A DNA stretch of 33,039 nt from Hungatella sp. (GTDB taxonomy: Bacteria; Bacillota; Clostridia; Lachnospirales; Lachnospiraceae): the NCBI GenBank assembly GCA_022796015.1, contig JAAWHU010000039.1:1-33039 (forward strand), read 5' to 3'. The position numbers and the translations under genes were made by a program. Position 1 is the first letter of the stretch. Each line of letters opens with the position of its first letter. The notes beneath the pieces are model-generated. The model was given only the letters and a program-made list of their open reading frames with translations, searched no databases and was not told where the DNA came from. Positions 1 to 8,013 of the stretch are shown here, piece by piece.

Positions 1-93
1 ATTATGGAAAATGTAACTATTAACTGTATAGATGGGAATCAGGGTGAGGGGAGTTCCTCTTAGACGTCCTTGACCACTATACACATAAAAAAG

Positions 94-133
94 AATAAGT
101 TCATAAGCAATATTTCTTGCTTACAAACTTATT
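94..133 (+). promoter_or_regulatory. Imperfect inverted repeat in leader of sugar ABC operon
   Basis: Bases 94-109 and 118-133 are complementary over 14 of 16 positions with an 8-nt spacer. The repeat ends just upstream of the GAGGAGG ribosome site of the first permease. It has no T-run after it, so it is not a normal terminator. It could be a regulator-binding dyad or an mRNA leader hairpin. Bases 1-63 also stay open in one frame and could be the tail of an upstream gene, but nothing supports that further. Confidence 0.4.
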
Positions 134-151
134 ATACGAGGAGGACCTGAG

Positions 152-1081
152 ATGAAAAATAAGAAAATGCAAGAGGGCAGAGTGAAAAGCAAATTATATT
201 ATAAAAGAGCAGCCGTTCCTTATTTGCTGCTTCTGCCGGTTGTATTGTTCATAGGAATGTTTATGCTTTGGCCTATGGTCAATGTATTTGTCATGAGTCT
301 TCAGAATTATGTGGTAATTAAGCCAAAGGAGAGAGCCTTTATCGGATTTCAAAATTATATAGAGATATTTACCAATGATAAGTTGTTTATAAAGGGAATG
401 AAGAATTCGGCAGTGTGGGTATTGGTCAGTGTAGCCCTTCAAACCATGCTGGGCTTCTGGCTTGCCTGGCTGCTTAATAAAAAGTTTCAGGGAAGAGGCA
501 TCTACCGGGCTTTGGTATTGTCGCCGTGGGCTGTGGCCGGAGTCATGGTAGGAATTATCTGGAGCCTGATTCTCGGGGAGACTTACGGTGTGTTAAATGA
601 TGTGCTTTTGAGGCTTGGGCTGATTGAGAGAAATATATCCTGGTTTTCCAAGGGAAGCAGGGCTATGACTGCCGCTGTTATGGCCAATGTGTGGAGAGGA
701 ATCCCCTTTTTTGCCATCAGTTATTTGTCGGCTCTCTCCAGTATATCAGGGGATATTTATGAATCTGCCAGGATTGATGGGGCCAATACCTGGGTAATCC
801 TTGTCCGTATTACCTTTCCCATGATCAAGGATACCATCATACTTACCACCCTTCTTCGGGCTATCTGGACTTTCAATGCAGTGGATCTGATTTACAGCTT
901 AACTTACGGAGGGCCAAACAATGCTACCATGACCATGCCGCTGTACATTATGACCACATTTAAGGGACAGCTAAATTATGGTTATGCCTCTGCACTGGCG
1001 GCCATTGCCACAACGATTATGATGATTGCAGCCTTTGCATATATCAAAGGAAGCGGAATGGGAAAGGAGGAGCTCTACTAA
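152..1081 (+). CDS. Carbohydrate ABC transporter permease (MalF/UgpA type)
   Basis: Integral membrane subunit of a binding-protein-dependent oligosaccharide importer (CUT1 family), 309 aa, the normal length. The basic N-terminus is followed by a first membrane segment around residues 25-50 (YLLLLPVVLFIGMFMLWP) and about five more. The cytoplasmic EAA loop that contacts the ATPase is visible as YESARIDGANTWVILVRITFP. The start is set by GAGGAGG about 8 nt before the ATG. The stop overlaps the start of the next permease by one base (TAATG), so the pair is probably translationally coupled. The substrate is not evident from this subunit; the downstream GH105 suggests unsaturated uronyl oligosaccharides. 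No ATPase gene lies in this operon, so a shared MsmX-like ATPase encoded elsewhere is likely. Confidence 0.93.
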   Translation: MKNKKMQEGRVKSKLYYKRAAVPYLLLLPVVLFIGMFMLWPMVNVFVMSLQNYVVIKPKERAFIGFQNYIEIFTNDKLFIKGMKNSAVWVLVSVALQTMLGFWLAWLLNKKFQGRGIYRALVLSPWAVAGVMVGIIWSLILGETYGVLNDVLLRLGLIERNISWFSKGSRAMTAAVMANVWRGIPFFAISYLSALSSISGDIYESARIDGANTWVILVRITFPMIKDTIILTTLLRAIWTFNAVDLIYSLTYGGPNNATMTMPLYIMTTFKGQLNYGYASALAAIATTIMMIAAFAYIKGSGMGKEELY

Positions 1082-1923
1082 TGAATATGAGATATAAAAA
1101 ACAGATTGGAAGGTGCTTCTGGCTCTACATCCCTTTGTTTTTCTTCCTTGTCATTACTCTGGCTCCTTTTTACTGGATACTGGTAACATCTTTGAAAACA
1201 AGTACAGAGGTATTTGCAAAGCCCATTACCTATTGGCCTAAAATTCTTACTTTTGAAAATTACACCTATCTGTTTTCAAAATTAGGATTCAGCAGGTATT
1301 TCTTAAACAGCTTGATGGTATCCTGTTTTACCACTTTTATCGTGAGTATGCTGGCCCTTGTCGGCGGCTATGCCATGTCCAGATATGGTTTTAAGGGAAA
1401 AGGAATGATCTATGTACTGTTGTTGATAACACAGATGTTTCCTGCCGTAGTACTGATGATCCCTCTGTTTGAGACTATGAATAAATTACGGCTGATCAAT
1501 ACTCTGCCGTCATTGATTCTCACTTGTTCTGTGACAAACCTGCCCTTTTGCCTGTTTATGATGATGGGATATTACAATTCGATTCCCAGGTCGTTGGAGG
1601 AGGCGGCCCAGGTAGACGGATGCTCTCTTTTGGGCGCAGTGTTCCGGGTTCTGCTTCCTACTATGAAGCCCAGTATCGTAGCTACGGGAGCCCATGTATT
1701 TATTAATTCGTGGAATGTATTTATCTATGCCACTGCATTTATTACCAAGAAAGATAAATACACCATCCCGCTGGCTCTTAATGTATTTCAGGGAGAGTTC
1801 AACACAAACTATTCCGGCCTGGCGGCAGGCTGTATAGTAGCTCTGATTCCAGTGCTCGTGATTTTTGCCTTTGTTCAGAAGAATCTGGCAGGGGGAGCCA
1901 CAAGCGGAGCGGTAAAAGGATAA
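1081..1923 (+). CDS. Carbohydrate ABC transporter permease (MalG/UgpE type)
   Basis: Second membrane subunit of the same CUT1 importer, 280 aa. The N-terminal membrane segment (FWLYIPLFFFLVITLAPFYW) is followed by a periplasmic-type loop and five further hydrophobic segments. The EAA motif that docks the nucleotide-binding subunit reads SLEEAAQVDGCSLLGAV, a near-consensus match. The ATG overlaps the last base of the preceding stop, so translation is probably coupled. A lipoprotein binding subunit follows 29 nt later. The order permease-permease-binding protein is common in Lachnospiraceae. Confidence 0.93.
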   Translation: MNMRYKKQIGRCFWLYIPLFFFLVITLAPFYWILVTSLKTSTEVFAKPITYWPKILTFENYTYLFSKLGFSRYFLNSLMVSCFTTFIVSMLALVGGYAMSRYGFKGKGMIYVLLLITQMFPAVVLMIPLFETMNKLRLINTLPSLILTCSVTNLPFCLFMMMGYYNSIPRSLEEAAQVDGCSLLGAVFRVLLPTMKPSIVATGAHVFINSWNVFIYATAFITKKDKYTIPLALNVFQGEFNTNYSGLAAGCIVALIPVLVIFAFVQKNLAGGATSGAVKG

Positions 1924-1952
1924 TAAAAATAAATCAAAGGAGGAAGATTTAC

Positions 1953-3347
1953 ATGAAAAAATTATTGGCAGCTGTTTTATCCGCAGCGATTTTGGCAGCA
2001 GGCACTGCGGGGTGCAGTTCTAAGACCCAGCAGCCGGCCCCAACGGGCTCACCGGGCCAGACCCTGGAGGGTGAGACAAAAAAACAGAAAGATGGGGATA
2101 AGGCCCAGGCATCGGGAGAGAAAGAGATCGTAGAGTTTTGGTACCATGCGGCAGACGAGAAGACCAATGAGATTTATGAAGGATTGTTTGAAGAGTTCAA
2201 CCGTTCCCAGGATCTGTATGAGGCAAGATATACAGGCTTTGCAAATAAAGATTTTCCTGACAAGTTTGCCATGGCCATTGCCACAGACACGATGCCCAAT
2301 GTAGTAAGCCTGGGATTCTCCAACGTTATGACGTATGTGGCTCAGGATGCCCTGGTCGACATAAACCGTTATTTTGAAGAGTGGGAGGACAAAGATAAAA
2401 TCGTTCCCTCTATGGTCAGCACATTAAAGGACCTGGCAGGCGGCCCTCTTTACGGCGTTCCCTATAACTATAATCAGGATATTTCCTGGTATAACACCAA
2501 ATTCTTTGAGGAGAACCATCTTGAAGTACCCAGGACTCAGAAGGAATTTCTGGCTCTCTGTGAGAAATATGCCAATCCTGACGCAGGAACCTATTTCTTT
2601 AGTCTGAGAGGAGCAAAGCCTTATGATAACCTGCTGGGATGGATCTTTACCTGGGCAGATGGAGGCGGATATGGCGGTTCCTATTTTGACGAGAACGGAA
2701 CCTGTATTATTAATAAGCCGGAGTTTGTGGAGGCTCTTGACGTCTACGCGTCGATTTACAAAAACGGATGGGTGTCCGGTGATTGTGTAAACAACAATTT
2801 CAACGAGATGGTAGCAGAGTTTGGCTCCCAGACAGCCATGTATATCATGCATAATTCTTCATCAAAGAGCTCTCACTTAAATAATCTGGGTGACGGTAAT
2901 TTCGGGGTATCCAGGGCTTTGGCTAATGAGGAAGGCAGGTACTATACCTCTGCCATCCAGTCTCAGCTCTATGCAGTTACCAATACCAAAGGCCCGGACG
3001 GAGACTATGCAGGAGCTTTTGAACTGATTAAATTTCTTTCTTCCGCAGAAGTCATAGAAGAGATCTGCCAGAAGACAGGAAGAATCCCGGTAAACCAGGA
3101 CAATTATGACGATCCGTGGTTTGTGGAAGATAAGTACATGCCTCTGTATCAGGAAATTATTACAGATGAAAATTTTGTTCAGATTCAGAATCCTTATTGG
3201 CTTACCACGTACTTTAACTTTATCAATACAGATATGACCGCAGATTTCCAGGCTGTACTTTTGGGGGAAATGACTTCCCAGGAGGCTCTGGATAAATGGG
3301 CAGAGTTTTTGACCAAGGAACAGGCGGCATATGAAAGCAGTAAATAA
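1953..3347 (+). CDS. Extracellular solute-binding lipoprotein of sugar ABC importer
   Basis: Family 1 (MalE-like) binding protein, 464 aa. A lipoprotein signal peptide is clear: MKK, hydrophobic core, then lipobox TAGC with the lipidated cysteine at residue 21. A low-complexity P/G/K/E linker to about residue 55 tethers the mature domain to the membrane. The mature part begins EIVEFWYHAADEKTNEIYEG and shows the usual alternation of short Gly/Asp/aromatic segments of sugar-binding lobes (LYGVPYNYNQDISWYNTKFFEE). An AAGGAGGAAG ribosome site precedes the ATG. It captures the oligosaccharide that the two upstream permeases carry. The ligand cannot be read from the sequence; GH105 next door suggests an uronyl-containing one. 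Confidence 0.92.
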   Translation: MKKLLAAVLSAAILAAGTAGCSSKTQQPAPTGSPGQTLEGETKKQKDGDKAQASGEKEIVEFWYHAADEKTNEIYEGLFEEFNRSQDLYEARYTGFANKDFPDKFAMAIATDTMPNVVSLGFSNVMTYVAQDALVDINRYFEEWEDKDKIVPSMVSTLKDLAGGPLYGVPYNYNQDISWYNTKFFEENHLEVPRTQKEFLALCEKYANPDAGTYFFSLRGAKPYDNLLGWIFTWADGGGYGGSYFDENGTCIINKPEFVEALDVYASIYKNGWVSGDCVNNNFNEMVAEFGSQTAMYIMHNSSSKSSHLNNLGDGNFGVSRALANEEGRYYTSAIQSQLYAVTNTKGPDGDYAGAFELIKFLSSAEVIEEICQKTGRIPVNQDNYDDPWFVEDKYMPLYQEIITDENFVQIQNPYWLTTYFNFINTDMTADFQAVLLGEMTSQEALDKWAEFLTKEQAAYESSK

Positions 3348-3366
3348 AAAATAAGGAAGGGAAACC

Positions 3367-4494
3367 ATGGTTTTTCAAGTGTATTTTTCTGATTATTTAA
3401 AACAATTTAATAAGGCAAAACCAGAACGGTGGAACTACCATCTGGGATGTGTAGTGCTGGGAGCCCAATACCTGTATGAGACTACAGGCAGTGAAGGGTA
3501 TCTAAGTACGGTTCTGAACTTTGGAAAAAATTATGTGGACGACAACGGAATGATCAAAGGGTTCCGGGCAGAAGAACACAATGTGGATATGATGGCCAGC
3601 GGCAGGCTTCTCTATTTCCTTTATGATTACACTAAGGAGGAGCGTTATCTGAAGGGGATTCACCGCATTATGGAGGCCCTAAGAAAACAGCCAAGAACAA
3701 GCTTCGGCAGCTTCTGGCATAAAGAAGTTTATCCGGGGCAGGTGTGGCTGGACGGACTCTATATGGTTCAGCCCTTCTACATGGAATATGAGAACCGGTT
3801 TAACCGCAAATCTAATTATCCGGACATTTTAAATCAGTTTAAAAACGTTAAGAAATATCTGTATGATCAGGAAAGGCACCTGTATTATCATGGATATGAT
3901 GAGAGAAAAGAGACTGGCTGGGCCAATAAAGATACGGGGAGATCACCTAGTTTCTGGCTTAGAGGCATGGGATGGTATCTTATGGCTCTGTGCGACTGCT
4001 ATGAGATCAGCCAGGATCAGGAAGCGGAAGCTGTTCTGGGAGCCCTTTTGAAAGAAGCGGTTGATGGGATTCTTTCTTATGCTGATGAGAATACGGGACT
4101 ATTCTATCAAGTGATTGACCGTCAGGAGCTGGCCGGAAATTATCTGGAGACATCAGGGTCCGCCATGGTAGCCTATGCTGTTTTAAAGGGATGCAGACTG
4201 GGGATTCTGGACAGACCTCATTATTTTGGCACAGGAGAACGCATTCTGGCAGCCTTGGAGTCCGAGAAGATCGAAGCAAGGGACGGGAGATTCTATCTTA
4301 CAGGAATCTGTGCCAGCGGCGGGCTGGGGCTGAAAGACGGCATACCGGGAGAGGTGAAGAGGGACGGCAGTCCGGAATATTATCTAAGTGAGGCAGTGAA
4401 GGACGATAATGCCCACGGAGCAGCGGCCTGTATGATGGCCTACAGTGAGTGGCTGAAAGCCGGCGGTACAAAAAAAGTGGAGATTGTAGCATGA
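3367..4494 (+). CDS. GH105 unsaturated rhamnogalacturonyl hydrolase-like (YteR type)
   Basis: Glycoside hydrolase, 375 aa, (alpha/alpha)6-barrel family of YteR/YesR. These enzymes hydrate the 4,5-unsaturated uronic acid left at the non-reducing end by polysaccharide lyases, releasing it from the oligosaccharide. The residues corresponding to the YteR active site are spaced exactly as in that enzyme: Asp74 (HNVDMMASGR), His118 (FWHKEVYPGQ) and Asp129 (WLDGLYM). GWANKDTGRSPSFWLRGMGWYLMAL is another family hallmark. No signal peptide is seen, so it acts in the cytosol on imported oligosaccharide, consistent with the ABC importer just upstream. The stop overlaps the next gene's ATG as ATGA. Rhamnogalacturonan is the usual substrate; other lyase products (glycosaminoglycan, ulvan) are possible because GH105 is not restricted to pectin. 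Confidence 0.9.
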   Translation: MVFQVYFSDYLKQFNKAKPERWNYHLGCVVLGAQYLYETTGSEGYLSTVLNFGKNYVDDNGMIKGFRAEEHNVDMMASGRLLYFLYDYTKEERYLKGIHRIMEALRKQPRTSFGSFWHKEVYPGQVWLDGLYMVQPFYMEYENRFNRKSNYPDILNQFKNVKKYLYDQERHLYYHGYDERKETGWANKDTGRSPSFWLRGMGWYLMALCDCYEISQDQEAEAVLGALLKEAVDGILSYADENTGLFYQVIDRQELAGNYLETSGSAMVAYAVLKGCRLGILDRPHYFGTGERILAALESEKIEARDGRFYLTGICASGGLGLKDGIPGEVKRDGSPEYYLSEAVKDDNAHGAAACMMAYSEWLKAGGTKKVEIVA

Positions 4495-5447
4495 CAAAAC
4501 GGCAGAGGTTTTACAATACAATAGAAGGAAAAGAGACAGACCGGTGTCCGGCAGGCTTCTGGATACATTTTCCCCGGGATGCCATGCATGGTGAGGCGGC
4601 AGTGAACGCTCATATGGACTTTATGGCTGAGACAGATACGGATATCCTGAAGGTTATGAACGAGAATATTCTCTATGATGGAGAAAGCAAGATCATGTCT
4701 TCTAAGGATATCGGGAAATTTCGGGGGTTTTCCAGAAAAGACAGAATCTTTCAGGATCAGATGGAGATCATCAAAAGGATCTGTGATATCTCGAAGGGAG
4801 AGTATCCGATTCTGGCAACAATCCACGGACTGTTAGCGTCTGCCTTCCACGAGACGGGATTTGCAGGGAATTTTACCAGTATGGGATATTGCCTGGCATT
4901 GTTTTGCCGTGAGCGGCCCAAAGAGATGAAGCAGGTTTTTGAGAACATTGCGGAGACCCTGATGGAGTTTTCTGACTGTTCCTTGGAGGCTGGAGCGGAA
5001 GGAATCTTCTATGCGGCTCTTGGCGGGGAAAAGAGATACTTTACAGAGGAAGAGTATGGGGAGTTCGTTTTTCCCTATGAGAGGAAGATATATGACCATA
5101 TTAAGAAGACCGCTGATTTTGATGTGCTCCATATCTGTAAAAGCGGAATCGATTTTAATCGGTATGTAAAGCTAAATCCAATGATCGTCAACTGGGGTGT
5201 ACATATCAACGGGCTTTCCCTTGCGGAGGGGAGCAGTCTGTTTCCGGACAGCGTTATTTTGGGAGGATTTCCGGACAGGACCGGCGTTCTGGTGAATGGA
5301 AGCCAGGAAGAGATAGCACAGCAGGCAAAGCAGATTCTGGAAGAGATGAATGGAAGGCCTTTTATCATAGGTTCTGACTGTACCCTTCCTACGGAGATTT
5401 CTAAGGACAGGATCCGCCAGGTGGTAAGGAGTTTGGAGAAACAGTAA
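4491..5447 (+). CDS. Uroporphyrinogen decarboxylase-family protein, corrinoid methyltransferase-like
   Basis: URO-D/MtaA superfamily protein, 318 aa from the ATG that overlaps the GH105 stop (ATGA); a longer in-frame start at 4449 lies inside GH105 and is unlikely. True UroD lacks zinc ligands, whereas MtaA/CmuA-type methyltransferases bind zinc through an H-x-C...C set. That set is present here: His214 and Cys216 (LHICKSG) and Cys297 (IGSDCTLPTE). The expected activity is methyl transfer from a corrinoid protein or methylated substrate, but no corrinoid protein is encoded in the window. Members of this family recur in clostridial sugar operons with unknown roles, so the position after GH105 hints at demethylation of methylated sugar units; this is inference. 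Ends the operon before a terminator. Confidence 0.85.
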   Translation: MTKRQRFYNTIEGKETDRCPAGFWIHFPRDAMHGEAAVNAHMDFMAETDTDILKVMNENILYDGESKIMSSKDIGKFRGFSRKDRIFQDQMEIIKRICDISKGEYPILATIHGLLASAFHETGFAGNFTSMGYCLALFCRERPKEMKQVFENIAETLMEFSDCSLEAGAEGIFYAALGGEKRYFTEEEYGEFVFPYERKIYDHIKKTADFDVLHICKSGIDFNRYVKLNPMIVNWGVHINGLSLAEGSSLFPDSVILGGFPDRTGVLVNGSQEEIAQQAKQILEEMNGRPFIIGSDCTLPTEISKDRIRQVVRSLEKQ

Positions 5448-5461
5448 CAAGATGGGAATAA

Positions 5462-5513
5462 GGCCAGATATGGTGAGGGTAAACAGGATATCCTTATCAT
5501 ATCTGGTCTTTTT
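5462..5513 (+). terminator. Rho-independent terminator of the sugar ABC/GH105 operon
   Basis: An 11-bp stem (5462-5472 with 5498-5508, one G-U pair) is followed by TTTTT at 5509-5513. It lies 15 nt after the URO-D gene. The same hairpin sits downstream of the converging RpiR gene, but the T-tract on that strand is poor. Confidence 0.8.
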
Positions 5514-5543
5514 ACACAGGATGCCTTCCGGTATAGATCAGGC

Positions 5544-6296
5544 CTAATGTCCCTCTGCCATAGCTTCCAGCAAAAGTTCGATAGCTATAAAAAATATGGG
5601 GGCATCATCTATAATAAGATCCGGCACCATTCTGGATACACAGGGCAGGCAGATGGTAATATCTGCATATTTTTCAGCGGGAGAATGGCTGGTCATGGTA
5701 AACAGGATGATTTTGGGCCCCTTGGGATTATTAAAGTACTTGAGATCATTAATCGGAGATCCAAGCTGGGCTCCGCCGCTGATTGAGAAGACTACAAGCA
5801 CATCGTCTTCCGATATCATGGGACTGTATTCCTTTAATCCCACAGCATAGTCAATGAGTTCGGCGCTGAAACCGCTGCGCACCATGCGGAAGGCAAACTG
5901 TTTGGCGGAATAGCGGGAATGGGAATAGCCGTAGGTATAAATATGCTTTGCCTTTTTCAGAAGCTCTGAGGCCCCGTAGATAGGAGCCGTCTTCTCAATG
6001 GTCTTTAATTCATCTAAAGCCTTTCTATAATAATCAACAATGAGAGTGGTACTGTCGCTGACATAATCGTTCATCTCTTTGGCCAGCTGAATCTTAAATT
6101 CGTGAAACCCGGTAAATCCTAAGCGCTTGGCCAGGCGCACCACTGCGCTTCTGGAACAGCCGCAGAGACCGGCTATGGCATCGCTGGAGGAATAGCGCAC
6201 AACATCTATGGGACGGCTGATAATATATTCGGCTGCCTTGCGTTCACTGCGGGTAAGTTCGGGCAGAAGTTCTTTCATAGTGCTGGTAATGGACAT
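5544..6296 (-). CDS. RpiR/MurR-family transcriptional regulator (HTH + SIS domain)
   Basis: Sugar-phosphate-responsive regulator, 250 aa. The N-terminal HTH_6 domain (about residues 1-77) has the family form LTRSERKAAEYIISRP...CGCSRSAVVRLAKRLGFTGFHEFKIQL. The C-terminal SIS domain (about 105-245) includes IYTYGYSHSRYSAKQFAFRM and VLVVFSISGGAQ, which bind phosphosugars in homologues. It is divergent from the sulfatase-EIIC operon, and four copies of a 17-bp motif lie in the shared 232-bp gap, so it very probably controls that operon and itself. A near-consensus minus-strand promoter is present. It ends next to the hairpin that terminates the preceding operon. Confidence 0.92.
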   Translation of the reverse strand: MSITSTMKELLPELTRSERKAAEYIISRPIDVVRYSSSDAIAGLCGCSRSAVVRLAKRLGFTGFHEFKIQLAKEMNDYVSDSTTLIVDYYRKALDELKTIEKTAPIYGASELLKKAKHIYTYGYSHSRYSAKQFAFRMVRSGFSAELIDYAVGLKEYSPMISEDDVLVVFSISGGAQLGSPINDLKYFNNPKGPKIILFTMTSHSPAEKYADITICLPCVSRMVPDLIIDDAPIFFIAIELLLEAMAEGH

Positions 6297-6328
6297 AGGA
6301 GGCTCCTTTCTTTGAGAGTTATATTCCC

Positions 6329-6357
6329 ATTATATCATACCTGTGCGTTGCCTGCAA
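6329..6357 (-). promoter_or_regulatory. Promoter of the RpiR regulator gene
   Basis: On the minus strand TTGCAG (6357-6352) is followed after exactly 17 nt by TATAAT (6334-6329), with a TG two bases before the -10 box. It lies 33 nt upstream of the RpiR ATG. Confidence 0.7.
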
Positions 6358-6376
6358 GATTCTATGGCGTGTAGAC

Positions 6377-6497
6377 ATGAATAAAAATGGTCACTAATGA
6401 TTAAAAATGTTCAAAATATAGGATTTTGTGAAGATTACACAAAGGGTTATGAACATTTTTGGCCATTATACTGTTTACAAATGATCAAAAATGGCTA
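6377..6497. promoter_or_regulatory. Four copies of a 17-bp RpiR operator-like motif
   Basis: Copies lie at 6377-6393 (+), 6397-6413 (+), 6450-6466 (-) and 6481-6497 (+). All fit ATGRNNAAAAATGNTNA closely. The first two are 20 bp apart, about two helical turns, so a dimer or tetramer would bind one face. The last copy fills the space between the -35 and -10 boxes of the sulfatase promoter, as expected of a repressor site. The motif does not occur in the flanking coding sequence that I inspected. Confidence 0.7.
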
Positions 6498-6501
6498 TAA
6501 T
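6474..6501 (+). promoter_or_regulatory. Promoter of the sulfatase-EIIC operon
   Basis: TTTACA (6474-6479), 16-nt spacer, TATAAT (6496-6501). The spacer and -10 box overlap the fourth operator-like repeat. Transcription would start about 20 nt upstream of the sulfatase ATG. Confidence 0.75.
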
Positions 6502-6528
6502 AATAGATAAAGAAAGGGGGCCGACAAG

Positions 6529-8001
6529 ATGAGAGCCATTATGATGATGTTTGACACTTTGACTCGGAATTACCTGCCTAACTATGGCTGTGATTTCACA
6601 AAGCTGCCGAATTTTAAGCGTCTGGCAGACTGCACGGTGACATTTGATGAGTTTTATGGAGGCAGTATGCCCTGCATGCCGGCTAGGCGGGAACTTCATA
6701 CGGGCAAATACAATTTTCTGAACAGGGGCTGGGGACCGCTGGAGCCTTTTGACGAGTCTTCCATAGAGATCTTGTCAAAGAACGGAATATACACCCACCT
6801 TGTGACGGACCATACCCATTACTTTGAGGATGGGGGAGCAACCTATCATAACCGCTATGACAGCTGGGAGTCCTTCCGGGGCCAGGAGGGGGACCGGTGG
6901 GTGCCTCGGGGAGAGGCAGATTATTCGGCTAACGAGTGTAAACTCAACAAGAACAACATATCTGCCATCCAGCATCTTGCCAACCGTACCAGGATGAAGA
7001 CCGAGGAGGAGATGCCCAGTGTCAGATGTGTCAGCGCAGGCTTGGATTTCCTGGATCATCACCATGATAAGGATAATTGGTTTTTACAGATTGAGTGCTT
7101 TGATCCCCATGAACCGTTTTTTGTCCCTGATCAATACCGTGCTCTTTATGACTGCGGGGATTCTCATGAGGCCTTTAACTTTCCGGCCTACGGACCGGTG
7201 GAGGATCAGTACAGTGAGGAGGATATCCGCAGTTTGCGAAAAGAGTACTGTGCACTTTTATCCATGTGTGATGCCCAGCTAGGACGGCTCCTTGATAAGA
7301 TGGAAGAGCATGACATGTGGAAGGACACACTCCTCATTGTGAACACGGATCACGGATTTTTCCTGGGAGAGCACAATTTTATCGGAAAGAATTTCCCGCC
7401 TATGTATGATGAGGTGATCCACACGCCCTTCTTCCTCCATGATCCCAGAGTCCCTGAAGCCAAGGGGAGACGCCGGGCCGTGGCTCAGACCGTGGATATT
7501 GCCCCTACCCTGCTTTCCTATTTCGGGCTGGGATTTGAGACGGACATAGATGGGAAGGATTTGTCGGCAGTGGTAAGAGGGGATGAGAAGCTTCATGATA
7601 CCATTCTTTTCGGAATCCATGGAAGTCAGATCAATCTGTATGATGGGCGCTACTGTTATATGAAGAGTCCTGTGGACAAGGGACTTCCCGTTTATCAGGA
7701 GACCCTGATGCCTACCAATATGAGGGGATTTATAGAGAGCAGCAATATTGACAAGGCACAGCTGGCAGAGGGAGGGCGGTACTCCAATGGCCACAAGGTG
7801 CTGCGGATTCCTGTCAGCTCTTTTTATGACAGACTGAATATGAAGACCGTGGTTTATGACAAAAAAGAGGATCCTATGCAGCAGCATCCTCTGAGCGATG
7901 AGGCTTTGATAAAGGAAATGGACGGGAAACTGAAAACAGCCATGGAAGCGGCAGGTGCCCCTGAATGGCAGTTTAGGAGAATGGGATTTGAAAAAGAATA
8001 A
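6529..8001 (+). CDS. Sulfatase (type I, alkaline phosphatase superfamily)
   Basis: Sulfate-ester hydrolase, 490 aa, normal length. The formylglycine signature is CMPARRELHTG with the modified cysteine at residue 49, matching C-x-P-x-R. N-terminal MMFDTLTRN carries the metal-binding Asp9, and a second metal site reads IVNTDHGFFLGEHN. Cysteine-type enzymes in anaerobes need the radical-SAM maturase anSME, which is not in this window. There is no signal peptide, so it acts in the cytosol, probably on a sulfated mono- or disaccharide brought in by the EIIC encoded 12 nt downstream. The ATG follows an AAGGGGG ribosome site. The substrate is unknown; sulfated host glycans or algal sugars are both plausible. 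Confidence 0.92.
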   Translation: MRAIMMMFDTLTRNYLPNYGCDFTKLPNFKRLADCTVTFDEFYGGSMPCMPARRELHTGKYNFLNRGWGPLEPFDESSIEILSKNGIYTHLVTDHTHYFEDGGATYHNRYDSWESFRGQEGDRWVPRGEADYSANECKLNKNNISAIQHLANRTRMKTEEEMPSVRCVSAGLDFLDHHHDKDNWFLQIECFDPHEPFFVPDQYRALYDCGDSHEAFNFPAYGPVEDQYSEEDIRSLRKEYCALLSMCDAQLGRLLDKMEEHDMWKDTLLIVNTDHGFFLGEHNFIGKNFPPMYDEVIHTPFFLHDPRVPEAKGRRRAVAQTVDIAPTLLSYFGLGFETDIDGKDLSAVVRGDEKLHDTILFGIHGSQINLYDGRYCYMKSPVDKGLPVYQETLMPTNMRGFIESSNIDKAQLAEGGRYSNGHKVLRIPVSSFYDRLNMKTVVYDKKEDPMQQHPLSDEALIKEMDGKLKTAMEAAGAPEWQFRRMGFEKE

Positions 8002-8013
8002 TCGGAGGTCAAT

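Noticed and set aside
1-151. Possible riboswitch or upstream gene tail
   Set aside because: Too short at the edge. One frame is open only to base 63 and no riboswitch core could be recognised.
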